Assembly: GCA_013400115.1 (NCBI GenBank) | Contig: VXBP01001901.1 | Coordinates: 1 to 64,000, forward strand | Length of the DNA stretch: 64,000 nt | Source: Rhinopomastus cyanomelas | Taxonomy: Eukaryota; Chordata; Aves; Bucerotiformes; Rhinopomastidae | Reading direction: 5' to 3' | In this document: in pieces, positions 33,652-46,900 of the stretch | Numbering within the stretch: position 1 is the stretch's first letter | How the letters are laid out: every line of letters starts with the position of its first letter | The notes under the pieces: model-generated | What the model was told of the DNA's origin: nothing | The model's input: the letters and a program-made list of their open reading frames with translations, nothing else | Database searches by the model: none | Translations under genes and position numbers: made by a program

Positions 33652-34867
33652 AGTGATAGTAGATGAATTCTTTCCTAAGGTCAGTTGCATGCAACGCACT
33701 ACTTCTGGAAGCACAGTCACCTGAAGCTCTGTAGTTACTGCATGGTAAGGCTTCTTAAGTCACAGTGTATTTCTTCAAGGCCTTGCCCCGTCCCCCATCC
33801 CCCCGCCCAATAATGCAGACAGAAGGTTACACCAGTTCACACTGATCTCAGAAGGAGTACTTTACTACTAGGGTTTTGGATGTCTACACAGATTCTAATA
33901 CTGCGGATGGTGCTAGGCGATTGCTGAGAAGCACTTGCAATCAGAACACAATGCCTTAGGAATTAGAACGCTTTATAAAAGACAAAACCAGGTAAGCATG
34001 GCTCTCCTGTTTGGAGCTGAGAGGAACCAGAGGGTGATATGCAAAAGTTAAAGGGTTCAAAAACCAACCCCACCCCACCTGACACATACATTACACAGCC
34101 TGTGCAATAAGTTCTCCATGAAATAACTCTGTTAAATCATAAAAATAACAAGCATTAAAAATAAATATGTATCTAAATATTCTGATTTTAATCTTGTGGC
34201 AATTATTCTTTATTGAGCATCTGAAACACGTGTTACACGTTTATGATCACACCTTGCCAAACAGGTTACGTTTGTCATGACAATACCAAGTACTACAGTG
34301 GTTTTCTTTACGTTAAGAGTCTAAACGTTTTGACGGCACACATTCCTTTCCACTGAAATACCGTGGGTTCGGCACCACGTCTGTGTCAGACCACTTCGTG
34401 GCACTGGGATTGAATGGGTTTTTTCACTTGAGGCAGCCACAGTTGTTTCTAATTGCTTCTCTTTGCCATTCCCTGCAGTCTCATTCATCAAATACTCACA
34501 TTCACCATGTTTTCAAACAAGACAGACGTACATACATCACTCCACATAAAGGCTACAAATAAATATGTTGGAAGTTTTATGAGAAAAGACTCCAGAAGAT
34601 GTTGCAAAATACTTAAACGTTTTACAAAGATTTATGGGGTTTGTGTCAGTGATTATTGTCCTTGACCATCATTCTCATTGCTTTTTGGCAAAGAAATAAA
34701 AATGAAGGAGAGAAAAGGCAGAGACACCTGTCTGATCCTGGGTTCGGAGTCCTCAGGTCAGCTTCAAAGCCTTCCAGTCATACAAAATACAAAATCCTGC
34801 TCTTCACCTGTGAGGGCTTCGGCTGCGATGGAATCACGTAGCTGTTTCGCTGCAAGAGAGCTGCGTG
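33652..34867 (-). other. APBA2: APBA2 3' UTR (probable)
   Basis: Sequence between the APBA2 stop codon and the distal poly(A) signal. A second hexamer, AATAAA on the minus strand at 34214-34209, would give a shorter UTR of about 0.65 kb but has no clear G/T-rich element after it. Confidence 0.55.
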
Positions 34868-34939
34868 CTAGATGTACAGGGGTGTCTCTTGCCCAGTCAG
34901 AAGCCTGAACATGGCAGCTGGCATAGTCTTCATGTGAAT
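34868..34939 (-). CDS. APBA2: APBA2 coding exon 12 (C-terminus)
   Basis: 72 nt with stop, encoding IHMKTMPAAMFRLLTGQETP then LYI and TAG. It completes PDZ2 and gives the hydrophobic C-terminus, which in Mint proteins can fold back into PDZ1. The acceptor is CACTTGACAG. Confidence 0.98.
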   Translation of the reverse strand: MHMKTMPAAMFRLLTGQETPLYI

Positions 34940-37900
34940 CTGTCAAGTGATGGAGAGAGGTTGTTAACAGTGTGAAATAACCCGTGAGGGCCAATCTGCC
35001 TCCCTGTGGCCTGAGCGCATTTCCTGACCTGCTTTCTACCCAGTGCTGCTGAAGTTTCTAGGTCAGAGTTCTCTGGATCTGTCAAGCTGGTTTGCTGTCT
35101 TGGCATTTTTGGGGGGGTGGGGAGGGTGGGTTGTTAAGTAACAATGACAGGAGGTAGCATTTTGCAGCTTCAAGACACCTGAGCGCTTTATGTTGCTCTA
35201 ACCTTGCTCCAGGTGCAGTCCTTAGAATAGCAGCAGCACAAACCTCTCTCAGGAGTCACCCTGCTGTTTGGTATTCACTGAACCCAAGTTTGTCTTCTGT
35301 CTTCCTTCCGTGTGGGCACGTCACTGCATACGTGTTCTCTGCTAATTGGAGTACGATCCTCTGAACGCAAAACTTAGACTTGGTCACCTGATGCTTGGGT
35401 ACCAGGCCAGAGTTTGGTGGAAAAGGTTCTCTTAAGGCCAGTGCATTTATTAAAGTTCTGTCTGCTGAAGTGCTGCGGTATCAGAGGGATTTTACAGGAT
35501 TAAAGGCGTCAGGAAACCGGATGTTCTGCAGCAGAGAGGTACCATAACAACGTGGAGGTTCTGCAGAAGCCTGCAGCTTTGCTCCTGCCACTGCAGGTAC
35601 CCTCTGTGACTTTTCACGTATCGCTTTCCACAGGAGAAAAGGTTCTCTCTGACTTTTGTAAAGGAGCTAGTGGAAGAGCTGGCCGGGGTTGTACTGCCAC
35701 TAAATTCAGGACGGGTTTTGGTGGCTCATTGGGGCTGATTTCTCTAAAAGGGCTGAGGAGAGGTGTCTTATTGCCAAGGTAAGCTGGAAGTGTTCCGTGG
35801 AAACGAAATTACTAAAATCACATTGGACTCTCAACCCTCTGAATGTGAACTGAACGGTGTGGCAGCGCTACGGCAAGAGACGTTTCAAAGGCTTGATGTG
35901 CCTCAGCAGTTTTTCCCTTAATTGATTGGTTTCACTCAAACAGTAGGTCGAAGGTTCAGAATCGTGCCGGGAACTCTTGCAATTTAGTGAGAAAAATGCA
36001 GTGAATGTGCATCCAATCATTCAAAAAAGGTTCATTCATTAATTTTACCGGCAGTTTACTGAGGTGGTGGATTCTGCACGGCGTCAAGACACTAATTTCA
36101 ACTGATACAGGTTCTTTCAAGAGTTTTCCTTCCTTGATAAATACGTGTTCTCTTACCTCTCCCACGGAATTGGACAGTGCCTGTACTATCTTCTCATGAG
36201 CTGTAGCAACAACACTTTGTCCATTGATCTCGATGATACGATGTCCTACTCTGACCCCTCCCCTCTCAGCTATTCCACCTCGCATCAAGCTGCAGATCTA
36301 CCAAGAGAAAACAAAGTTCATTACAGTTTAGGAACACCATCAGGTAGCAGGTACTACGAGTTAACATATGGATGAGCAGGGACCCCATAAAGATTCCAGA
36401 GGATACTTATGGGAAGTATCAGCAATGCTGTGGGTTCTTAAATGTTGGTTTGTTGTTGGTTCCTTGGTTTTCAGAATTTCTGCAAATTACAGCAGTTTTT
36501 CTCACTCTCATGGGCTGGGAACATAAATACTCACAGGGTGGTACAGGTAGCAGCAGGTGTAAAAGTAGAGTTAGTGGGAAGATAGACCTCTCATGCACTG
36601 TTGGAATAGGAGAGGTAATTTTTTTTAATCTCTCTGACTGTATCAAAGTCACAAAGTAAAAATCTACAACTGTGATGTTTTCATGTACATGGGGAAAGAA
36701 AGAATCATAGCATGGCTGAGGCTGGAAGGGGCCTTGAAGATCATCTAATTCCAGTGCCCTGCTGTGAGCAGGGATACTTCTCTCCTACCAAACCAGGTCG
36801 CCCAGAGCCCCATCCAACCTGGTCTTGAACACTTCCAGGGATGGGGCACCCACAGCCTCTCTGGGCAACCTGTTCCAGTACCTCAGCATCCTCATGGTGA
36901 AGAACGTCTTCCTGATATCCAATCTTAATCTCCCTTCTTCCAGTTTCAGGCCACTGCCTCTCTTTTGATCACTACAGGCCTTTTTAAACAGTCTCTAGCT
37001 TTTCTGTAGCCCACTTCATGTGCTGGAAGGCAGCTCTGGTCACCGCACAGCCTTCTCTTAAGCTGCACAACCCCAGCCCTCTCAGCCTGTCTTCAGAGGT
37101 GCTGCGACGAGATGAGTCTTAAGGCTGAACCCTGCACAGATGGTGACTCAGGCTGAAGGAAGGGCGATGCCATACAGACGCTCTCCAGTGAAAGCCACTG
37201 CTACGTCAGAAGGGTCACCAAGTTAGAAGGAAGATGGAAGGTGCATTATGAGGAGTTTAAAAGAACTTAGTCCCCTCCTTAGCAACAGAATCTATATTGC
37301 AGTGGGGCCCCCTGACAGCCAAGGCAGAAGACTTGGGCTCCTAATGTGATTTTTTGAAACTCTGGAACTGAGGCAGAGCTTAGCAGGGCTGAGATTCACC
37401 TTTTGTTTACTGAAAAAATCCCTGCAGTTGGAGGAAAAGAAATGAGAGAGTGCCAGAACATCCAGTGATGGCTCTTTGTGCAGTTCCTGCTCATGGTTGG
37501 AATCATATGCCAGGAATTGACAGAGACCTGGTAATTTACTCAGAGCTCAATATGATGAGTGTGTATGATCAGTCAGTGCGATGCACGATGTATGGATCAT
37601 CTAAAGCCTGACAAGATGTGGCTTGTGTTCTGGTAAGTTTGAAACCTTGCTCAGAAACATCAGAATTGTGAGGAGAGATGGCCAAACCAGAACATATTGG
37701 AAGTGAAGCACTGTCTGTGGTTGACCAGAATCTTTTTCCGTGTGACAGGAACAGTTTCTTCTTTGCAAACAACAGTGCTGGAAAAACCAAACCCTTTTTT
37801 CACTCAGCTCCTGATAAAGGGAGTGAAAAAAAATCCTCTCTTGTGAGTAAGAGCTTGGACTTTGTTTACTGTGTAAAGTGAAGAGCAGCAGGAAGGAAAG

Positions 37901-40900
37901 TACAGCTCAACTGTTTCTATAGATGCCTTCAACAGAACCTGTGAAACCAGGTTCCTTCTCGTGTCACTCCTATACAACCTGTATACTTTTTCCCCCGGAC
38001 AGTGTGAATAAATACAGGCACAGGCAAGGAATTAAAAATGAACTGTCCTGTCCAGTTACACCTGATTTTACTGTAGCTTAAGTAGAATTGTGCCTAGGGA
38101 TGGGGTAGCTGTACTTCTTGAGGAAAGATGTAAACTGAGAAGTGGTGCATTATCAGCACAAAAATACAAATAGGGTTTTCACTGTCTAGGAACCAAGATG
38201 ATGTCACAGAAGAGGGCCATTTGTAGTCCATTTTAAAAGAAGTGCAGCATCATGATTTTCAGAAGGTGGCCTATACTAGACTCGATGTTCACCTCCCCAT
38301 CAGTTTACTTGTTTCATTTTGCACAACCTTTTTCATCTCAGTTCAAATTGTAGATGCCTTTTACAAATACACAGTGAAACAACAGAACCAGCCACCTGCA
38401 GCAGCCCAGTCTGCATCTTCCTGACAGCCTGTGCAAGCAAAACTTGGTGCAGAGAGAACTCCCATAAGTGCAGGGTGAGAGGGAGGCACAGGAATAAGCA
38501 CGGGCTGCATGTGCAGCGAGGGGATGGCGTGGCAGTAGCAGATGTCTCATACCCATCTCAGAGAGCCCTGTATTTCCTCGCTGCACTAATGCGGAGTCAG
38601 CAAAGAACAAGGCTGTTACTTCCTTACGGCTCCTGCCACAACTGCTGGCACTTACAAAACCACTTCTAGAAGGAAGTTCAGTGTCAAACTACCAGACAGC
38701 TTTCAAACATGACCTTTAGCTGAGGAAGCGCCTGCAAGCCCAGGAGCTTGTCCCTACAGCAGAAAAGATGTTAATGGCTCCTTTTTGTTCGTTTACTTTC
38801 CTATTGTAACACGGACTCCATGAATGAAGTGCTTGAGTTCCTTTGCTACCTGATGAGGGGAGTTTTTAAATGCTGAATTTGGTATTGGATAGCATCTAAG
38901 TGTTGAGGAAGGAATGCTGACCATCCCGTGTGGTGGGTCTGACAAACGACAAGTAGATGGAGGGAGCAGCTGTGAAGGAAGACAACCACGTTCTAGAGGA
39001 ATTACAAAATGATGGCTCTGGTTCTGCAGGAGATTGTGAGCTGGGCCAGGGTGTCTCACAGACTCCCTTAACTGCTTCTGTCCACATGAGGACATGGTAT
39101 GCTACCTCTAATCTTCCTTGGCCTCGGCCCCAAGCCCCACCAGTGCCATGATTGGCCTCCTGAAAGAGCTGATAACCACTTTGTAGCATTGCTCATTGTT
39201 CCTTAAATACACTGTCCTCCAGCTGAACGTAGTAGATTTACAAAGGATAGGAATTAGTACATCAGTATTAAATGATGTTCTTGTCAACCGCTGTGAGGTC
39301 TTGTAAAATGAGACCCCATCCTGTTTCAGATGAGTACTTCTGATCTGCTACTGATTCTAAAGGATGTTAACCTGGGGTAGGGATCACTTCAGAATGCTTC
39401 CAGCCGGAGCAAGCCTTGTTGTGGAGTTCCTTATACCCGTTTCTGCTGTGACCACAACAAGTGATGTTAGGGAGGAAACACTTAGCTACAGCGGTAACTT
39501 GGAGATGGCTGGCAGAGCTGACAAGGTGCTAATGAGCCATCTGTTTGCTAAAGCCCAGGAAGGCCCACAAACCATTTCTTATAAAGGTACCTGCTACCTC
39601 CTCCAGGAGCGGAAAAACACGTATCTGGCAATGTCAGTCAAGGACTTTCACAGAACAGGGGACCAGAGCCCACACCCGCTCCTCTGGGATACGGTTTTCT
39701 GTGTGAGCAGCCTGATGTCTGTTATTTATTTCTTCTAGACCGGAGGAAGAGGAGGTGGTGATGATCTTGCACTACAGATGTTCCTGATGCTAGTGTCAGA
39801 CCCCAGAAAGACCTGCGCTAGTTGTGCTGGGCGCTGTGGAAAGGTGTCAGAGAATGGCTTGGGAAGGAAGAACTCGGGGGGACACTGAGCTGCCCCGAGT
39901 AAGCGTTCCCTGCCGTGCTCATTCTCCTGTTTGCTGCTGTTACTACAGGAGAACTGCAGCACACCGGGGCCACAGCCCACACAAATACTTGTAGTGAGAG
40001 ATGTTCAGATTGAACCAGAAGAGGTCACAATCATGTTGCCTCGCCTGCCACCCTATGATCCAAAGAGATTGCACACAGCGGGAGAAAATGTGAAAGGTCA
40101 GTACCTTCACTACTTCAGTATGTGTTTCTTGAAAGCAAACCTCAAACCAGCCCCCTCACTGCAGCAGTCACTGAGCACAGGCACTTACAATTCCATTCTG
40201 TACACTGAAACCCAGCTGGTACTTCAAGTCTGGCCGTTTTATGAGGACAGTAGTAACGGGCGGACAGCTGACAATGTTCAGTTTGACTTGCGTCTGATTC
40301 TTGAGACCCTGTAAAAGCATTTGGAAAGTTAACATTTCTGAAATGGATCTTGATTTGCTGTTTCATCAGTGGTTTCCTAACTGGAAGAGTGTAGAGCAGC
40401 TGACCCAAGGAAGAAGACAGAGTTAATAGCAGTCTGTGCGTAACTAAAAGGACAGGTTTCTCTGTTTCATGTACTTCCCAACTTATTTCCCCCACAAAAT
40501 GCATCAAAACTTTGCCTTTAACTACTATAGAAACTTGAAGAAAGTTCTCAAGAAAACCCAAATCTGACTACTACTTGCCCCACACCATCGTCTGGCTAAT
40601 TAGCTGCTGTTGCTCCTCATAAATCTGCAGACATTAGACTTGGTCTCAATGATTAAAGATAATGTATTCTGAGATTCCACTGTGTCTGGGGAATCTTCCT
40701 GTTCTCATTTGGATTGTCTGGCAGCCTACCAGCCTCCATCTACTTCCTCTCCATGGAGCCCAAAGAAGCAGGCTAGAGTTTAATCCTCAGGATTTAATTT
40801 GGAGGCTGGAATTTTGAACATAATTAACTCAATTCAGGCCCATTTTTCAGACCTGTGCTGGTTTCTTATAGGCAGCACCAAAGCTCCAGCCCCAAACGGT

Positions 40901-43900
40901 CACTCCTGGATCTCTGTTTGTAACTCTGCTGTTTGTCAGTGATGGATTAGCTTTTTTCAGTGATAGGAGAAGTCATTTCTGCTGGAAATGTAGGGGGTCA
41001 GAATATTCCACCTGTGCTGCCTTACAGTCGACAGCACACAGTTGTAAGTTTGGGTACCTTTATGATCCCTTGGCATGTCGCAAGTGGTAGACCCACTAAA
41101 CTGGTGCCGTTAATGGACATAATCTGGTCTCCAATGCTCAGTTTTCCTGAACGGGCTGCAGGGCCTCCGTTCATCATATTAGCCAGGATAACAGTGGGTA
41201 GAATGGATCCCCATCCAGATTCCACAATCACTACCCCAAGAATTTCTCCCTTCTGTTTTTCTAGCTGGAGCTGCAATGAGAAAGAAAGACAAAACCAAAC
41301 CCACAATGTTTATTTGCTTTGATTCATCTACATTTGAGCACCAGCATCACAGTGGTTCCTGAATGCCACCTCCAGGCCACAAAAAGAATTCAATTCTTTT
41401 CCATTAAGTATTCACATACTTTGCACACTTCACATTCACATACTTTGCACACTTCGCATACTGCAGAAACAAAACTGCCATCACCCTGTCCTAGCTCATA
41501 AACCAGGTCATAAGTCAGGAGCAAAGGTGCCACCAAAAAACCCAAACCCAAACCTTTTTGATCATTTAAAAATACGTTTCTGTTCCATTTCTACGTTAAA
41601 CCAAGATTTATTCAACTGCATTTCCCCTCCTTTGTTGTGCTTATATGGACATTAAAGCCCTTTGTTGATAGCTGGTGACTGCAGACAGACAGAGCTGTCA
41701 AACAAAACCCTTCTCTCTGCAGGTACGGGTGACAAATGCTCCTCCCAGGAACACACAAGCTGTGAAGGAGAATCTGCAGTGCCAGAAGAAGCGAGCAGAA
41801 AAGATGTGACTGGAGGATTAAGCAGTTTGCAAGAATTCATTTCACAGTAAGATGTGATCCAGAACCAAACGCCATTATGACATTTCTGTCATTTGGGGCA
41901 CTTAGGGGAAATTCTTGCCTTTTCATGCATTGTCAGCGTGCAACGCCACGTGTCAGTGTTAAAAGGGGAAGAGAAGGTGCTCTGTGCAGTGCCACAGCGT
42001 CCTGGGCTCATGGGCCTTGTATCCATTAAGTAAGAAGCCACAACAGGCTTTAAAATACTCAGGAGTGCCGATCTGTAGTATCACGATGTTGACGAAGACT
42101 TTTGAGATTTAATTTACATTTTGAGATGTAAAGTCATCTCTAAAATGTAAGAAGATATTTCTATGAGAAATCCATTCCCCTGAAGGAATGGATCAGTGTG
42201 AAAGGAAATTCCAGAAGCAGTTTACCTCTTTGCAGTTCTCCGAGTTGGAAAAGTGTATGAGGTCATCGTTGTACATCTCTTGGGTGTTGATGATGTCACT
42301 GTATTCTTTCTGACTGAGATCCTCTGGGTTAATTCCATTGGCTCTCAAGAACTCTTGGTAAGCCACGCTGAACGCCTGGCCAATGGACTGAGCTATCAGC
42401 TGTGCCTAGAACGCAGAACGAAACACAGCTCAGGGAAGGAAAGGAACCAACATGTCGTCTGCCACCGAAACCATAAAGAATGAGCGAGGTACTGGATTTT
42501 AAGGCATAGCTGAAGTAAAGGATCTTGCAGAGCTGCTCTGTTGGAGTGGATGTTGGGGCACTTCAGAGATTAGCGGTGCAGAAAAAATCTGTAGCATCCA
42601 AAATTGAATTGCAAACTCCATGTGCAGTCCCTTGCGAATCTCCTTGCAGCAGCATGTTGCAGTAGTGAGCAGCCATATGCTGTGTAGGTACTGGTTCCAG
42701 TAAGCACTGCAGAGTGCTGGCTTTGTACCAGTGTGAAACAGAATTACAAAAAGGGCTGTCACAAACCCACTTCTGATCATGGTCTGTTTGCAGGAGTGAT
42801 GGCTGAACAGCTGCTCTGCCTGCATCTGCCTTCACAGACATGGATGCGCTGATGATTTTTCTCGTTGTCCCATCACCTGCTGCTTCTCCCCCTCCATTTT
42901 ATAGAACTGAAAACACTGCTTCAACAAAACCATCTGCTCTACTGTTACTACCATAATACCTGTCTCCTATTCCCAGCAAACCAGTAAGAGTACTGCTCAT
43001 CCACAAGAGCTATTCCCGCTAACCCAGTGACTAGCAGCGTCAGGGTTGCCCTCAGGAAGGCAGCCAGAGCCACAGTTGTAGCTTGCCGGTGTTGGTAACA
43101 GCGCTTCCAAACCCCCCCGTGCTTTGGTCAGTGTTTGGAGCGCTGAAGTGCGTGTGCATTTCACCTCAGGGTGCGGGATCAGATGCCCTTCCATCACAGG
43201 GGGCCGTCCAGGGGGTACAACTGGACAGAAATTGCAGTGGCTGGTATTGGGGAATCCCTGTGCATTAGAGAGAACTCCACGGGAGCCACTGGAAACACAA
43301 GTGTGCACATCCAGCCCACTACAAAATCAACTAAAGAAATACCAAAGAGCCGCACAGTCGACTGGCTCGTTCCACTAGATGGCCCTGAATCGCAAAGGAA
43401 AAACAGATGGAAGGAAAAGCCAGTTCTGGCTTTACTGCCACCCGCAGGAGTTGCCNAAAAAACAGATGGAAGGAAAAGGGATCTGTGGGTAAACAGCAGG
43501 CTGGATTTTCTTTGGTTTAGTTTCTTTTCCAGTTCTGGCTTTACTGCCACCCGCAGGAGTTGCCCAGTTGAGTAGCTGTGGCCCTACTGGGGAGTACAGA
43601 ATTAGAATCATGGAATCGTTTAGGTTGGAAAAGATCTTTACAATCGTTGAGTCCAACCACAAACACAAGGGCACCCCTAAACCACGTCCCTACGCTCTGT
43701 AAAATACAAGTAACTTAACTTCCAGTGATCTGACAAGGAGTTAGCTGCATCTTACCCTGTACCTCCATAAAAATACTAATCAAATCTAGAAACCGTTCCG
43801 GAAACGCAGGGCACTTCCTTAGGCAGCAGGGGCATGCCAGCTGCACTACAAATTGTTGGAAGACCACAAACACATCAGAGGAAAATTCATTCAGAAATGC

Positions 43901-46900
43901 GATGTCATTTCAGAGATTTGCTAAATAAAAACATTTGCTTTAACCTTGGTTAAATAAATTCAGTTCCATCGACTTACATCCTCCGATTCGAAGACATGGC
44001 AGATCATCTTGTACTGCTTCTTTCCTTCCTGGGCGCCGGGGGTTGTTTCGATGCAGTCTTGGGAAGCTGACCTGGGCATGCGGCGGCGCGCCATTAAAAC
44101 CACAATGTTCCCAATATCAGCGATGTACGAGATTGTGCGCAGCGCGTGATCCATCATGGTTTCCTACAGAAAGCAGAGCAACACAACTCATTCCTCATGC
44201 CTGCTGTTACTCTGCAAGTGCGGCGCTTGCTCTGGGCCCAGGCCAAGAAAGAGCCTCCCAACTGAGCCTTGTGAGCTTTGTTTTCCATCGTCTCTTTACA
44301 TGCTTTGGCACTGTAGAGATGATCGTTGGGTGGTTTGAGGGTTCTTCCAGACATTATTTAATTGCTCAAACTGGAAGCAATCAGAAGCAAAATAGTTTTA
44401 TTGATCAAACTGACTAAAGAGGTCACCTTCCACACCTCCCAAACCAAACAGCTGCCACCACCTACCAGAGTCTACCTGGTTATGAATAAAACAACAACTA
44501 TTATTGCATTTCTTTGACTTTGTACCTTCATCTTTTAGGTCAGTAATCTGCTTTGTGGTGTCCAAACTATCTTTAGTCCTTGGCCAACACCAGAGTTGTC
44601 TCTTTTGCTTTTAGCATCTGCTTGTGCGTAGATGTGAGTATTTTCCATGTAAAGAAAGAAGCATTAGCTACAGGTTTGGTGCTGGTTTTGTAACCACAAA
44701 AGCCTTTTGGGTTTTTTATGGTTTGCCAGTGTCTCTGAACACCTGTCCGAGTATCCCCCCGAGCAGCATGAGGTCAGTTTTCATCTGACTGAGTTGCCTT
44801 AGGTGATCCTCCTCACTGTGTCTTTAGCGGCCAGGCTTCCCCTGATACCTGATCTTCCTGAAAGCCCCGTAATGTGCTGTGAGACAACACCCTGACTGCC
44901 AAAATGGATGTGAGCAGCAGCAGCCTCTGTATAAACAGCTAGAGAACAGTGTACCGTTAGCTGAACAAGCCTCTAAGGCCAAAGAGATAAAGATTGGTCC
45001 TCAGGTTGACAAGAGGAATTTGTTTTCGTAGTTTAACTTGATGGAGAGAGAGCACTATAAATAATCAGTTTCTCAGCACAACCACCAAAGAGAATCAGTG
45101 CCTGAAAAATTATTGGAACAACAATTCTAGCAATTCTTGGGTTTGAAATGACATGTTCTGTGCTTATCCCAAACCTACGGAAACCAGTAACGGCTAAGAG
45201 ATAGGTTGGGGGTGTCTCTAAGGGTTGTGGGGCCTCAGGAGGGTTTACAGCCTTCTCCTGGGATGGAAAAATATATCCTAATGGACTGCTCTCAGCAGGA
45301 TCATGGGAACAGTGCAGAGGTATTCACAGAACCAAGCAAAACCATACCCACAACAACAAAAAACCTAAATGCCTGGCTGATCAACAAACACAAGCTAAGC
45401 CCCTACATACCTGCCACTATAGCAGGTCGTGAAGCACCATGTCTACACATCTCTTAAATACCTCCAGGGATGGTGACTCAACCACCTCCCCGGGAAGTCT
45501 GCACAGATTCCTTCTGTGAAGAATTTCTGCCTAATATCCAACTCAATCCCCCCCTGCCTCAACTTCAAACCACTTCCCCTGGTTCTGTCATTAGCTACTA
45601 AGGAGAAGAGGCCAACACCCACCTCTCTACAACCTCCTTTCAGGTAGTTATAGAGGGGCAGTGAGGTCCCCCCTTCAGCCTTGTCTTCTCCAAACTAAAC
45701 CTGCCCAGCTCCCTCAGCCTCTCCTCATATGACTTGTTCTCTAAACCCCCCACGAGCTTGGTAGCTCTGCTCTGGCCTGTTCCAGCATCTCAATGTCTCT
45801 CCTATAACGAGGGCCCAGAACAGAACACAGAACTTGAGGTGAGGCCTCACAAGGGCCAAGCACAAGGACACGATAACTTCCCTTCTCCTGCCGACCATGC
45901 TGTTCCTGATCCAAGCCAGGAACCTGTTGGCCTTCTTGGCCACCTGGGCACGCTGCTGGCTCACATTAAGCTGGCTGTCTACCAGCATCCCCAGGTCCTT
46001 TTCTGCTGGGCAGCTTCTAGAGCCACTGGTCCCCAAGCCCATAGCGTTGCCTGTGGTTGTCGTGACTGAAATGCAGGACCTGGCATTTGGCCTCATTGTA
46101 CCTCATACAATTGGCTCCAGCCCATCGATCCAACTTGTCCAAGTCCCTCTGTGGAGCCTTTCTGCGCTCGAGCAGATCAACACTCCCCACACAGTTTGGT
46201 GTCATCTGCACACTTACTGCAGGTGCTCTCAATCCCCACGTCCAGGTCATCAATAAGACTCCACGATTCCGTAAGGGAGCTCTCACATGCAGTGACTGTG
46301 CACAGGAGTGAACAGACTGGGAAAACAAATTCATTTAATCTCACCTGCCAAAACCGTCTCTCAGTCCTTGTCATCACACAGAAGTGCCTTCAGTGGTGGT
46401 TTTGTATTGTCATTCCTTGTACGGGTGAAAGAAGTTCCCCACTCCCGCCCACCTTTTTCATTGCCCAAGGCAACTAGTTAGGAATAAGGCAAATGATACA
46501 TAGTGACTTGTGACCTGACTGTCCTTTCTCACTCCCCATTCCTTCCATCTATTTTCCATTACCACCATCTCAGTTTCACCCTCTCTCCTTCTTTGTTGCT
46601 TTTCCATGAATCCCTCCACCTCTGCCCATCTCCTTCTCTCTTCTTCCCCTCACCTCTTCTAGCCCTATCCACTCCACTCTTGCTATCCTTGTATTTGTCT
46701 TTGGAAATTCGGCCTCTCTTGGCTGCTTTCAGATCCCCTGTCCTACCTTTGCCTGTCCAGATTCCCCTTTCTCAGAATCTATTTCTCTTTCTCAGAATCT
46801 CCCTTTCGAAGGAACCCTTTCAGAATCCCAGTTGCTCTTCCTCTTAAAACCCAAAGAACCCCCGAAGGAGAAGAAGCTGAGCACTTCTCCAAGCTTTCAC

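Noticed and set aside
39931..40314. Plus-strand 127-codon open frame considered as a gene
   Set aside because: Its right part (40189-40308) is the complement of APBA2 exon 10, which explains the openness there. Only the left part is kept as a finding.
46503..46847. Plus-strand 114-codon open frame rich in Leu, Ser and Pro
   Set aside because: It is a C/T-rich low-complexity stretch with no splice context or family pattern.
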